Part shown: positions 17,734 through 26,227 of the stretch, piece after piece
Layout: the number at the start of each line of letters is the position of its first letter
Position numbering within the stretch: the first letter of the stretch is position 1
Notes under the pieces: generated by a model
The model's input: only the letters and a program-made list of their open reading frames with translations
The model's database searches: none
Told to the model about the DNA's origin: nothing
Program-made: the position numbers and the translations under genes
NCBI GenBank assembly: GCA_023433505.1
Contig: JAEZCO010000073.1
Span: 83,636 to 147,635, forward strand
DNA: 64,000 nt
Direction of reading: 5' to 3'
DNA from: Bacillota bacterium
Lineage (GTDB): Bacteria > Bacillota > Clostridia > Acetivibrionales > DTU013

Positions 17734-18465
17734 ATGCGGTTTAGTAATAAGGTAGCAATGATCACCGGTGCGGGACAAGGATTGGGTGCGGCATTTGCAA
17801 AGGCTTTCGCAAATGAGGGAGCAGCGGTGGCTTTGGTCGGCAGGAGCCTTCATAAGCTTGAAAAAGCAGCTTCGGAAATAAGTATGTCCGGCGGAAGGGC
17901 AGTATGCTGCAAAACCGATGTCAGCGATTATTTACAGGTGAACAAGTGTGTGGAAAAGGTCATAAACACATTGGGGAAAATCGATATTCTTGTGAATAAT
18001 GCCGCAGTCTTCAGGTCCGCTCCGGTGACGGAAATGAGTCCGGAAGACTGGGATTTGCAGATAAAGGCCAATTTATACGGTACGTTTTATTGTTCCAAAG
18101 CGGTTTTGCCTTATATGATGGGGAAAAGATACGGCAAGATAGTGAATATCAGCTCATCGGCTGTGAAAATGTACTTTCCGGGTTTTGGCGCTTATTCCGC
18201 TTCCAAAGCAGGAATCGTAGGTTTTGCCCAGGTATTGTCGGAGGAAGTAAAACAATACGGCATCAATGTAAATTCCATTTACCTGGGGATGACCAATACC
18301 GAGGTGGTCAGGGAAAGAATGAACAACAAGGACAGCGCCATCACCGTATCTGCAGACGAAATGCTGCAGGTGGAAGAAGTTGCGGAGATTGTGGCATTTT
18401 TGGCCTCCGATGGGGCGAAGGCAATCATGGGCGCAGCCATTGATGTTTTTGGAAAGAAGTCCTGA
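17734..18465 (+). CDS. Short-chain dehydrogenase/reductase
   Basis: 243 residues from ATG 17734. Classical SDR: TGAGQGLGAAF near the N-terminus binds the dinucleotide, NNAAVF follows, and the catalytic Ser-Tyr-x3-Lys are in NISSSAV and YSASKAGIVG. Substrate unknown. It sits between an iron-sulfur flavoprotein and an SsnA-like deaminase in the same direction, so it most likely reduces or oxidises a pathway intermediate. The ribosome site is AAAGGAAGTGCAGGG. Confidence 0.9.
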   Translation: MRFSNKVAMITGAGQGLGAAFAKAFANEGAAVALVGRSLHKLEKAASEISMSGGRAVCCKTDVSDYLQVNKCVEKVINTLGKIDILVNNAAVFRSAPVTEMSPEDWDLQIKANLYGTFYCSKAVLPYMMGKRYGKIVNISSSAVKMYFPGFGAYSASKAGIVGFAQVLSEEVKQYGINVNSIYLGMTNTEVVRERMNNKDSAITVSADEMLQVEEVAEIVAFLASDGAKAIMGAAIDVFGKKS

Positions 18466-18572
18466 TAGTTTGCCGCAGTGATCCTTTAAAATAGTTTAAG
18501 GGAAGCAAGTGGACATTGACTCCTGGCAGAATGGGCCGGAGAGTGGAGATATCAATCGCGGAGATGGGGAAA

Positions 18573-19898
18573 ATGGCTGCAACAATTATAAAAGGAAAAT
18601 ACCTGATATCGGAGGAAGGCTTGAAAGCGGATTGGGGCGTTAAGGTCCAGGGAAACAGGATCGTAAAGGTAGGCCCAAATGACGCACTGGTTCAGGAAGA
18701 AGGAGATAGCCTTCTGGAAGCGAAGGGTCAAATCATTGCACCGGGCTTTGTCAACGGCCATATGCACATGTATGGTGTTTTGTCCCATGGCATTCCCACC
18801 GAAGCATTGGTTTCGGAATTCTCCAGTTTTCTGGAGGACTTCTGGTGGCCCTATGTAGAGGACCGGCTGGACCACGCTTTGATCCGCACCACAACAAGGT
18901 GGGCCTGTGTAGAAATGATCAAAAGCGGCATTACAAGCTTTGCCGATGTGTTGGAGGGGCCTAATTCCATTCCGGGGGCCCTGGCGGTGGAAGCGGAAGA
19001 GGTGGAAAAAGCAGGCTTGCGCGCCATTTTGTCCTTTGAGGCCTGTGAAAGGCTGAGCCCTGAAAACGGACAGCTCGGACTCAAGGAAAATGCTGATTTC
19101 ATTAAAGTCTACAATAAGCCGGATCAACTGGTACAGGGCATGATGAGCGTCCATACCCTTTTCACCGGCAGCAAGGCCTACATGAAACAGGCAAAAAAAA
19201 TGGCGGAAGAGCTGAATTGTGATATTCACATGCATCTTTCCGAAAGCATATTTGAACCCGGCTGGTGCATGGATAAATACGGAAAAAAGCCTGTAGAAAT
19301 CTATGAAGAAATCGGATATCTCGGTAAAAATGTATTTGCCTCCCAGGTGGTGCAGGTTGAAGAAAGTGAGATGGACTTATTGGCAAAGCGTGGCGTGCGC
19401 GCCGTATCAATGCCGCTATCCAACTGCGAGGTGGGCGGCGGTGTTGCTCCGGTTTCCAGGCTTCTTGAAAAAGGCGTTAAAGTAGGATTGGGCACCGACG
19501 GGTATATCAATAATTTCTTTGAGGTAATGCGGGGCGCGTTCCTGATTCACAAGGCTTATCAGCAAAACCCGCAGGTCATGCCGGCCAAAACCGTGTATGA
19601 AATGGCCACCGGCCTTGGGGCGGAAGCCATGGGGCTGGCGGGTACAGGCAAGCTGAAGGAAGGCTTTTTGGCAGATATCATTACCATCAATGCGGATACG
19701 CCCACGCCCATAAATCAGTACAATATTTACGACCAGCTGGTACTCTTCCGCAATCCCGAGGATGTAAAGGATGTAATGGTCAACGGAAGGTTTCTGAAAA
19801 GGGACGGAAAGCTGCTGACCATGGATGAAAAGCAAGCGCGGAAAGAAGTTGGGGAAATAACACAAAGGTTCTGGCAGCGAGGTGGAAAGGATGCTTAA
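18573..19898 (+). CDS. SsnA/TRZ-ATZ family amidohydrolase, probable deaminase
   Basis: 441 residues from ATG 18573 (GGAGATGGGG upstream). Amidohydrolase superfamily, close to SsnA and other purine/pterin/triazine deaminases. The HxH motif is in FVNGHMHMYG, later metal and substrate histidines in MSVHTLF and DIHMHLSES, and the catalytic aspartate in GLGTDGYIN. Odd point: the strand-6 histidine that normally reads AHCV is replaced, with SQVVQVEESEMDLLA here, so a residue that usually activates the substrate is missing. It overlaps the next gene by 8 bp. The deaminase assignment is therefore tentative. Confidence 0.85.
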   Translation: MAATIIKGKYLISEEGLKADWGVKVQGNRIVKVGPNDALVQEEGDSLLEAKGQIIAPGFVNGHMHMYGVLSHGIPTEALVSEFSSFLEDFWWPYVEDRLDHALIRTTTRWACVEMIKSGITSFADVLEGPNSIPGALAVEAEEVEKAGLRAILSFEACERLSPENGQLGLKENADFIKVYNKPDQLVQGMMSVHTLFTGSKAYMKQAKKMAEELNCDIHMHLSESIFEPGWCMDKYGKKPVEIYEEIGYLGKNVFASQVVQVEESEMDLLAKRGVRAVSMPLSNCEVGGGVAPVSRLLEKGVKVGLGTDGYINNFFEVMRGAFLIHKAYQQNPQVMPAKTVYEMATGLGAEAMGLAGTGKLKEGFLADIITINADTPTPINQYNIYDQLVLFRNPEDVKDVMVNGRFLKRDGKLLTMDEKQARKEVGEITQRFWQRGGKDA

Positions 19899-21072
19899 AA
19901 AAGAGAAGCTGAAAGGCGCGGACATTTCCGCAAAAATATGTGGTATCGAGCTGCAAAGCCCTTTTATCCTCTCGTCGGGGCCTCTTTCCTATGCTGCCGA
20001 AGGGATGATCAGGGCCCATGAGGCGGGATGCGGGGCAGTTGTCACAAAAACCATAAGACTTGAGGCCGCTGTCAATCCGGTGAATCATATCGGCAGGATA
20101 GGCGGCGACGCTCTGATCAATTGTGAAAAGTGGTCTGATTCCGACAGGCTGCTTTGGTACGAACGTGAGATCCCAACGGCGAAAAAAGCCGGAGTCACAG
20201 TTATCGGAAGCGTGGGCCATACTCCGGAGGAAGCCCGGGCAATCGTGAAGGATGTGGAAAAAGCCGGTGCGGATATGATTGAACTGGTATCTTATACCCA
20301 AGACACCTTGATACCCATGCTGGAGTATACGAAAGACAACGTATCCATCCCGGTCATCTGCAAGCTTAGCGGAAACTGGCCCGATGCTGTTGATACCGCC
20401 TCCAGATGCCTTGAAAGGGGGGCTGACGGAATTTGTGCCATTGATTCCATCGGACCGGCGCTTAAGATTGACATCCACAGGGCGAGGCCGGAAATGATGA
20501 GTGATAACGGCTATGGCTGGCTATCGGGAGCGGCCATACGTCCCATAGCCATGCGGATAAATTCTGAGATTGCAAGAAAGCATCCTGAGCTTAGGGGCCT
20601 TTATGGCAGCGGAGGGTGTATGAATGCCGAAGACGCCGTTGAATTTCTGATGGTTGGCTGCTGCGCTGTGGGCGTTTGCTCCGTGGGTATTTTAAAGGGT
20701 ATTAAGTATATCGAGCAGATGTGCTACGGCCTTTCGGAAAAACTGGCCTCTCTGGGGTATAGCTCCATTGAAGCGGTGAGAGGTGCAGCGCTTCCCAATT
20801 TCCCGGCCGGGGAGCTTATTTCGGAGCTTGAGTTCAATTATAAGCCCTATCCTTCGGAGGAAGATTCACAGGAAGAAGCGGAAAAAGCCTCGAAACGGGG
20901 ATGTATCCGCTGCGGAAAATGCGTAACAGTATGCTCCTACGGTGCCCGCAGGCTGGATTTCCCCAGAATGACGGTAAAAAGAAAGGAATGCAGAAGCTGC
21001 GGCCTATGCGTCAGCGTATGTCCTACCGGAGCACTTACGGCCGAAATCTGCGGAACAAACAGGAAAGCTTAA
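19891..21072 (+). CDS. PreA-like dihydropyrimidine/dihydroorotate dehydrogenase family protein
   Basis: 393 residues from ATG 19891 (GAGGTGGAAAGG upstream). An FMN TIM barrel of the dihydroorotate dehydrogenase class (SPFILSSGPLSY near residue 28, GAVVTKTI, ICKLSGNW) fused to a C-terminal ferredoxin domain with two [4Fe-4S] motifs: Cys338/341/344/348 and Cys367/370/373/377. This layout matches PreA, the electron-handling subunit of NAD-linked dihydropyrimidine dehydrogenase. No PreT partner is adjacent; the iron-sulfur flavoprotein at 17 kb could supply electrons. A ring-reducing step before the hydantoinase-type opening fits the context. Confidence 0.88.
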   Translation: MLKKEKLKGADISAKICGIELQSPFILSSGPLSYAAEGMIRAHEAGCGAVVTKTIRLEAAVNPVNHIGRIGGDALINCEKWSDSDRLLWYEREIPTAKKAGVTVIGSVGHTPEEARAIVKDVEKAGADMIELVSYTQDTLIPMLEYTKDNVSIPVICKLSGNWPDAVDTASRCLERGADGICAIDSIGPALKIDIHRARPEMMSDNGYGWLSGAAIRPIAMRINSEIARKHPELRGLYGSGGCMNAEDAVEFLMVGCCAVGVCSVGILKGIKYIEQMCYGLSEKLASLGYSSIEAVRGAALPNFPAGELISELEFNYKPYPSEEDSQEEAEKASKRGCIRCGKCVTVCSYGARRLDFPRMTVKRKECRSCGLCVSVCPTGALTAEICGTNRKA

Positions 21073-21111
21073 GGCGTTAATATTCTTTTAAATTGCATGG
21101 AGGTGTATAGA

Positions 21112-22275
21112 ATGTCAATAATTGGAAAAAAATTTTTTCTGCCCACCGAAATAATAATGGGAAAGGGCTCTCTGAAGACACTTTCGGAGAAGGTAACCTC
21201 TGAGGATAGAGTGTTCGTCGTTACAGACCCCGGCATTGAGAAAGCCGGCTTAACCAAAGCGCTGATAGATATTGTAAAAGCAGCAGGCGCTCAAGTTAAG
21301 ATATTTAACCGGGTGGAGCCCAATCCCACCTCCGGTATGGTACACGAAGCAGTGAAGGAATTGAAGGCCGCTTCGGCAACCATGGTGATCGCCATCGGCG
21401 GAGGCAGCTCATTGGACCTGGGAAAGGTAATCGCTGCGCTGGCTTCAAATGACGGAAAGCTGGAAGATTACCAATGGAACGGAGTGCCTTTTGAAAAGGC
21501 ATCCCTCCCGTTTATAGCCATCCCCACCACAGCAGGCACCGGAAGTGAGGTGACCAGGGTAGCGGTCATCGTGGACAGGAACATAAAGAAAGGCGTCAAC
21601 TCCGACAAATTATTCCCCAAAGTGGCCATCATTGACCCGGAATTGATGACGGGACTTCCTTCGGGATTAACGGCCTCAACAGGGATGGATGCCTTGTCCC
21701 ATGCAGTTGAAGCTTATGTGGGGATAAATTCCACCCCCTTTACCGATTCCCTTGCCATCGAAGCCGTGAAGCTCATTAGCAGGTCTCTTGTCAGAGCATG
21801 CAAATGCGGCGCGGATATAGAAGCCAGGGAGGACATGGCACTGGCAAGCACACTGGCCGGCGCGGCTATGGACCAGGCGGGTCTTGGAATTGTCCACTCC
21901 ATGGCGGGACCCTTCTGCGGAGTTTTTCATTTGCCTCACGGAGAAGCCAATGCAGTCCTGCTGAAATATGGGATGAGATTTAATCTTCAGGCTGTACCGG
22001 AAAAATTTGCAGCGCTGGCGGAAGCCTTCGGCTGCAATTGTGAAGGCATGGCGGCTTTAGAAGCCGGCTCCATGGCAGTTGACGCCGTATGCAGGATTCT
22101 TGACGAAACGGGCCTGGCTATCGATTTGAAGGTTTACGGTTTGAAAGAAACGGACGCGGATCTGGTAGCCGAGCAGACCTTTAAAATGTTTCTGCTGAAG
22201 AACAATCCGTTTAAACCTACGCAGGAGGAATGCCGGCAGTTATATCTGGAGGTTCTTGAAGGGGAAAAAGTATAA
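21112..22275 (+). CDS. Iron-containing alcohol dehydrogenase
   Basis: 387 residues from ATG 21112, behind GGAGGTG. Group III ADH: IGGGSSLDLGK binds NAD(P), TTAGTGSEVTRVAVI is the family signature, and metal ligands lie in DALSHAVEAY, GIVHSMAGP and FHLPHGEANAVLL. These enzymes reduce short aldehydes or oxidise alcohols, lactaldehyde or glycolaldehyde being frequent partners. It is followed by FolB, whose aldolase reaction releases glycolaldehyde, and by an aldehyde dehydrogenase; the three may form a unit. Confidence 0.92.
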   Translation: MSIIGKKFFLPTEIIMGKGSLKTLSEKVTSEDRVFVVTDPGIEKAGLTKALIDIVKAAGAQVKIFNRVEPNPTSGMVHEAVKELKAASATMVIAIGGGSSLDLGKVIAALASNDGKLEDYQWNGVPFEKASLPFIAIPTTAGTGSEVTRVAVIVDRNIKKGVNSDKLFPKVAIIDPELMTGLPSGLTASTGMDALSHAVEAYVGINSTPFTDSLAIEAVKLISRSLVRACKCGADIEAREDMALASTLAGAAMDQAGLGIVHSMAGPFCGVFHLPHGEANAVLLKYGMRFNLQAVPEKFAALAEAFGCNCEGMAALEAGSMAVDAVCRILDETGLAIDLKVYGLKETDADLVAEQTFKMFLLKNNPFKPTQEECRQLYLEVLEGEKV

Positions 22276-22332
22276 ATTTATCTCGTCAGCAATAAAAATT
22301 TTGTTGCCCAAGGGGCAGAGGAGAGAAAAAAC

Positions 22333-22698
22333 ATGGTGAAAGAGGATTTGCTTTTATTAAAGGACCTGGAATTTTGGGGGACCCACGGCCACTGGCCGGA
22401 GGAAAATAAGCTGGGGCAAAGGTTTGTGGTGGATATCGAGGTTTCTGTAGATATGCAGAAAATGTGCGATACCGACGACCTTGACACCGGCCTGAGCTAT
22501 GTGACAGTGTACGGCATTGCAAAAAAGGTTGTAACAACGGAGCAGCACAAGCTTGTGCAGAGAATTGCGCAGAGGATCGCCGATGAGGTAATCAAGGCGT
22601 ATCCCATAAAACAGATAAAAGTGACGGTGAAAAAGCCTTCGGTTGCAATCGGTGGAATCGTTGATTATGTCGGCTGTTCCATCGTCAGAGAACCGTAA
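22333..22698 (+). CDS. folB: Dihydroneopterin aldolase
   Basis: 121 residues, normal length. FolB splits 7,8-dihydroneopterin into 6-hydroxymethyl-dihydropterin and glycolaldehyde. Catalytic features are intact: the PEEN glutamate at residues 23-24, KLGQRFVVDIEV, Tyr56 in LSYV, and Lys101-Pro102 in VKKPS. Odd features are the HGHW in place of the common YHGVF stretch and its position: no other folate gene (folE, folK, folP) is near, and it lies in a catabolic operon between an alcohol and an aldehyde dehydrogenase. A degradative or salvage role on pterins is possible. Start ATG after GAGGAGAG. Confidence 0.9.
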   Translation: MVKEDLLLLKDLEFWGTHGHWPEENKLGQRFVVDIEVSVDMQKMCDTDDLDTGLSYVTVYGIAKKVVTTEQHKLVQRIAQRIADEVIKAYPIKQIKVTVKKPSVAIGGIVDYVGCSIVREP

Positions 22699-22758
22699 GT
22701 ACCAGAGAAGATCCTTTTAGCAAAAGTAATTTCGGAAATCGTTTTTTACAAGCCGGGC

Positions 22759-22849
22759 TGTCATGCGAGGAGCGGCAGCGACGTGGCGATCTCAAGGTGA
22801 AAAAACGGGGCAAAGATAGATTGCCACGGCCTGCAGCCTCGCAATAACA
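22759..22849. repeat. Dispersed imperfect palindromic repeat (degenerate)
   Basis: Begins TGTCATGCGAGGAGCGGCAG and ends CCTCGCAATAACA, with GACGTGGCGATCTC facing GATTGCCACGGC inside. This is a worn copy of the widespread GTCATTGCGAGGAGCGAAGCGACG-type intergenic palindrome known from many bacterial genomes. It lies between folB and the aldehyde dehydrogenase and may fold in the transcript. Confidence 0.65.
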
Positions 22850-22905
22850 TAGGCTTTGAGTTTCCGAAAATACTAACTCAACGAATAACAGGGAGGTATA
22901 GATCG

Positions 22906-24369
22906 ATGGAATTAGCATTGGGCAGCTTTCAGAATTTTATCGGAGGGCAGTGGAAAGACTCGGTTACAAGCTTACAGATGGAGCAGGTGAATCCTGCCGA
23001 CGGAAAGGTGGTATCCAGGGTTCCCCGCTCCAATGAGATGGATGCAAAGGAAGCGGTATCGGCGGCTTCCGAGGCTTTTTACAAAAAGGATTGGGCATTT
23101 AATCCGAGAAAAAGGTCAACAGCCTTATATAAATGGGCAGAGAGCATGAAGCGGAATCATGGTGAGTTATCACGGATGCTGACTCTGGAAACGGGGAAAC
23201 CCATCCGTGAAGCAAGGATGGAGATTTCAGGAGCAATCGGGTATATCGAATTTTATGCTGCGGCTACAAGGACGCTTTACGGCTCTTCCACCTCCGTCGA
23301 CAGATACACGTATTCGATCCTTGCCAGAGAGCCTGTCGGCGTTGTTGCAGTCATCGTTCCGTGGAATTTCCCCATTACCCTTCTGATGCGGGATCTGGCT
23401 CCGGCGCTTGCAGCGGGGAATACAGCCATCGTAAAGCCCGCGGCCCAGACCTCCGGAGTTACAATGGCCTGCATTAAGCTGATGTCCGACATTGAGGAAT
23501 TTCCGTCAGGTGTGCTCAATGCAGTGACAGGTCCCGGTTCTACCATGGGAATGTCCCTTGTCAGAGACAAGGATGTAGATATGATCAGCTTTACCGGAGG
23601 CTCCGATACGGGCAAAAGCATCATGACCGAAGCGGCCGCGACCATGAAGAAGCTTTCACTGGAGCTGGGCGGAAAGTCTGCCAATATCATCTATGAAGAC
23701 GCGGATTTTGAAAAGGCCATGCCTTTTGCCATAAAAGCAATCTTCACAAATGCGGGCCAGCTTTGCACCGTAGGCTCCAGGCTTCTGGTCCAGGAAAGCG
23801 TTTCGGAGCGGGTAGTCCGTGAGCTGAAGGAAAGAGCGGAAAAGCTTTGCATCGGAAACGGGTTGGATGAAAAAACCGACATGGGTCCCGTCAGCTCCGA
23901 AAAACAGCTTCAGTCGGTCATGGGCTACGTGGATATCGGCAGACAGTGCTGTGAGACTATTACCGGAGGTCTGCGCATCCTTGAAGGGGAGTTAGGGAAG
24001 GGTGCCTTCCTGGCGCCCACCATATTCCTCAATCCTCCCAACGAATCCCCGGTGGTTCAGGAAGAAATTTTTGGCCCGGTGCTTGTGGTTCAGACCTTCA
24101 AGGACGAGGATGAGGCGGTAGAATTGGCCAACAGTACTGTGTTTGGACTCGCCTCCGGTGTTTGGAGCCGCAGTGTGGACCGTGCCATGGAAACCGCCCG
24201 ACGGCTGCGTTCAGGCACCGTTTGGGTAAATACCTACAACCGGCTTTTCCCCGAGACGGAAACCGGAGGCTACAAGGAGAGCGGCATTGACAGGGCAGGC
24301 GGTATGGAAGGCATCCTTAAGTATACCGAAGTCAAGCATATTTGCATTGATTTCACATCAAAGGCGTAA
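22906..24369 (+). CDS. NAD(P)-dependent aldehyde dehydrogenase
   Basis: 487 residues. Full ALDH set: PWNFPITLLMRDLAPALAAGNT (cofactor loop), FTGGSDTGK, general base glutamate in LELGGKSANI, catalytic cysteine in NAGQLCTVGSR, and EEIFGPVLVV near the C-terminus. Oxidises an aldehyde to its acid. Placed after folB and right before the Mch pair (15 bp to the next start), so it may act on glycolaldehyde, a formyl compound or another pathway aldehyde. Ribosome site GGGAGG upstream of ATG 22906. Confidence 0.93.
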   Translation: MELALGSFQNFIGGQWKDSVTSLQMEQVNPADGKVVSRVPRSNEMDAKEAVSAASEAFYKKDWAFNPRKRSTALYKWAESMKRNHGELSRMLTLETGKPIREARMEISGAIGYIEFYAAATRTLYGSSTSVDRYTYSILAREPVGVVAVIVPWNFPITLLMRDLAPALAAGNTAIVKPAAQTSGVTMACIKLMSDIEEFPSGVLNAVTGPGSTMGMSLVRDKDVDMISFTGGSDTGKSIMTEAAATMKKLSLELGGKSANIIYEDADFEKAMPFAIKAIFTNAGQLCTVGSRLLVQESVSERVVRELKERAEKLCIGNGLDEKTDMGPVSSEKQLQSVMGYVDIGRQCCETITGGLRILEGELGKGAFLAPTIFLNPPNESPVVQEEIFGPVLVVQTFKDEDEAVELANSTVFGLASGVWSRSVDRAMETARRLRSGTVWVNTYNRLFPETETGGYKESGIDRAGGMEGILKYTEVKHICIDFTSKA

Positions 24370-24384
24370 GGAGATAAAAACTGT

Positions 24385-25368
24385 ATGAATCCAGCTGCTG
24401 GGTTTAGTCTTAACAATAATGCAGCCGCCCTGCTGAAGGAAAAGGTCATACCCAATGCCGGGAAGCTGCGGATAGGTGTAAGCAGGCTTTCAAACGGAGC
24501 TACCGTCCTGGATATGGGCATTTGCCATCCCGGGGGCTGGCTTGCGGGAAAATACTTTGTTGAAGCAGGATTAGGCGGGTTGGGCCAATTATCCTATGGA
24601 AAAATGATGCTGAAAAAGCACCTTGTGCCTACGGTAAGGATAAAGGCCACACACCCCGCCGTCAGCGAAATGACCGCTCATACGGCGTATTGGAAGCTCC
24701 GCTATGACGGCGGGACGGTAGTGATTTCCGGTCCCGTCCGTTCCATCCGGGGAGCGGATATATTTGCACGTGCATTGGACTACAGGGACACCGAGGCCCG
24801 TTTTGCCGTTGCCTGTATACAAACCACCAAGCTGCCTGATGAGGTGCTGACAAACCTCATTGCCGAGGGCTGCGGTATTGCCGCCGAAAACCTTTTTATA
24901 TTGGCTGCCCGTACCGGAACCATCGTAGGAGCCATTCAGGTATGTGCCAGAAATATAGAGCAGACCCTTCCAACGTTGTATGACAGGGGTTTTCCCATGA
25001 GTGCGGTTGTTCAGGCAAATGCGGTTTCGCCGGTGGTATCCGTGGTAGATGATGAAGAAATCGCCTATGGCCGGGTTAACGACTGTCTTATCTACGGACA
25101 GGAGTCAAACATCTATGTCAGGTGCAATGACGGTCAGATCACGGAAATGCTTGAAGGCATACCCTTTGCAAAAAACAGCGATGTGTTCGGGATCCAGTTC
25201 CAGGACCTTTTTGACCGCTGCGGGCAGGACTGGTCAAAGGTTCCAAGGGATTGGGACGCCCCTTGCAAGGTCAATCTGATCAATCTGTCTACGGGAAATG
25301 TCTACAGTACCGGTAAGATAGGATATGACGTTCTGGAAAAATCATTTTTGGGAGAGCAGGTGGAATGA
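24385..25368 (+). CDS. Methenyl-tetrahydromethanopterin cyclohydrolase (Mch) family protein
   Basis: 327 residues, matching the 315-325 of true Mch. Family landmarks: an N-terminal LNNNAAALL helix, LSNGATVLDMGICHPGGWLAGK at 35-56, GLGGLGQLS at 62-70, GRVND at 229-233 followed by LIYG, and a C-terminal VNLINLSTGNVYSTGKIGYDVLEKSF block. Mch hydrolyses the methenyl bridge of a C1-loaded methanopterin. Arg230 and Asp233 sit where archaeal Mch has its catalytic Arg and acidic residue (from memory Arg183/Glu186). No other methanopterin gene (fae, fhc, mtd) is in the window. The substrate may be another pterin or a folate form. Immediately followed by a second family member with no gap. Confidence 0.82.
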   Translation: MNPAAGFSLNNNAAALLKEKVIPNAGKLRIGVSRLSNGATVLDMGICHPGGWLAGKYFVEAGLGGLGQLSYGKMMLKKHLVPTVRIKATHPAVSEMTAHTAYWKLRYDGGTVVISGPVRSIRGADIFARALDYRDTEARFAVACIQTTKLPDEVLTNLIAEGCGIAAENLFILAARTGTIVGAIQVCARNIEQTLPTLYDRGFPMSAVVQANAVSPVVSVVDDEEIAYGRVNDCLIYGQESNIYVRCNDGQITEMLEGIPFAKNSDVFGIQFQDLFDRCGQDWSKVPRDWDAPCKVNLINLSTGNVYSTGKIGYDVLEKSFLGEQVE

Positions 25369-26139
25369 ATGGAAAGCATGGGAAAAAGTAATTTGAGCAA
25401 GGTCTCGGAGCTTACTTCCAACGATGGGATTCAGGCGGTTTCCCCGTATGCAGGGCTAAAGCTGGTGGATTTGGGCGTAAAGCTTCCGGGGGGATGGTCG
25501 GCGGGAAAGAAGCTTATTGAAAATACCATCGGCGGTCTGGGCGATGTGAGCTTCGGGGAGACAAACATCCATGGCTTTAGCCTTGCAACTGTGGACATAT
25601 ACTATGACAATCCAGTAGAATCCGGGATTGCCGAAAGCGTGAGCATAAGCGGCAGAAAATTTAAAGTGTATAGGGAGCAAAAGCTGATATATCTGGAAAC
25701 GGACGAGCTTCCGGATGCCGGGGAACTGAAGGATTTGCCGGCTGCCACCGGTACGGCGGATAAGGAACTGGTCCTGGCGGCTGCAAGCCCAGTGAGCCTG
25801 GTAGCTGCAATATATGCATGCTCACAGGCAGCGCCCTTGTTTCTAAAGCAACTGCTGCAAAAAGGACTGGCTGAGGAAGAAATCATATGGGCCTGGTCAA
25901 CGGTTCCGCTGCCTACATTGGCCGATGACGGAAGGCTTATGGAAGCCAGAACGGAAGCTGCCTTGAAATACGGCAGTGTATTGAGCTTTTGGGTTCGGTC
26001 GGAGGATGAAAAGATTGAAGAAGCATTAAAAGAAATCGTGCCGTACGGAGAAGTCAGGATACACAATTTGCGCACTGCAAGGACGATTATCCGTGGATTT
26101 GCCGATCATGACAAATTAAAAGAGTCCTTTGGTATTTGA
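25369..26139 (+). CDS. Second, shorter Mch-like protein
   Basis: 256 residues, about 70 shorter than its neighbour. It keeps the Mch frame: LKLVDLGVKLPGGWSAGK at 30-47, TIGGLGDVSFG at 53-63, ARTEAALKYG at 193-202 and IHNLRTARTIIRGF...KLKESFG at the end. At the catalytic motif the arginine (194) is kept but the acidic residue of the neighbour is an alanine, so it may not be a cyclohydrolase on its own. ATG directly follows the TGA of the first gene, which suggests translational coupling and perhaps a heteromeric complex. Middle regions are deleted rather than frameshifted, so it does not look like a pseudogene. Confidence 0.7.
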   Translation: MESMGKSNLSKVSELTSNDGIQAVSPYAGLKLVDLGVKLPGGWSAGKKLIENTIGGLGDVSFGETNIHGFSLATVDIYYDNPVESGIAESVSISGRKFKVYREQKLIYLETDELPDAGELKDLPAATGTADKELVLAAASPVSLVAAIYACSQAAPLFLKQLLQKGLAEEEIIWAWSTVPLPTLADDGRLMEARTEAALKYGSVLSFWVRSEDEKIEEALKEIVPYGEVRIHNLRTARTIIRGFADHDKLKESFGI

Positions 26140-26227
26140 AGCAGGTCAATAGGGGAAGAAAGAATACATGCTTGCCGAAGGCGGCTGCCTGAGAGGGATA
26201 GGTGCAATTGGCGGAGGCAAGAGGATA

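Noticed and set aside
24385..26139. A complete methanopterin C1 oxidation pathway
   Set aside because: Only Mch-family genes are present; no fae, fhc, mtd or methanopterin synthesis genes are in the window.
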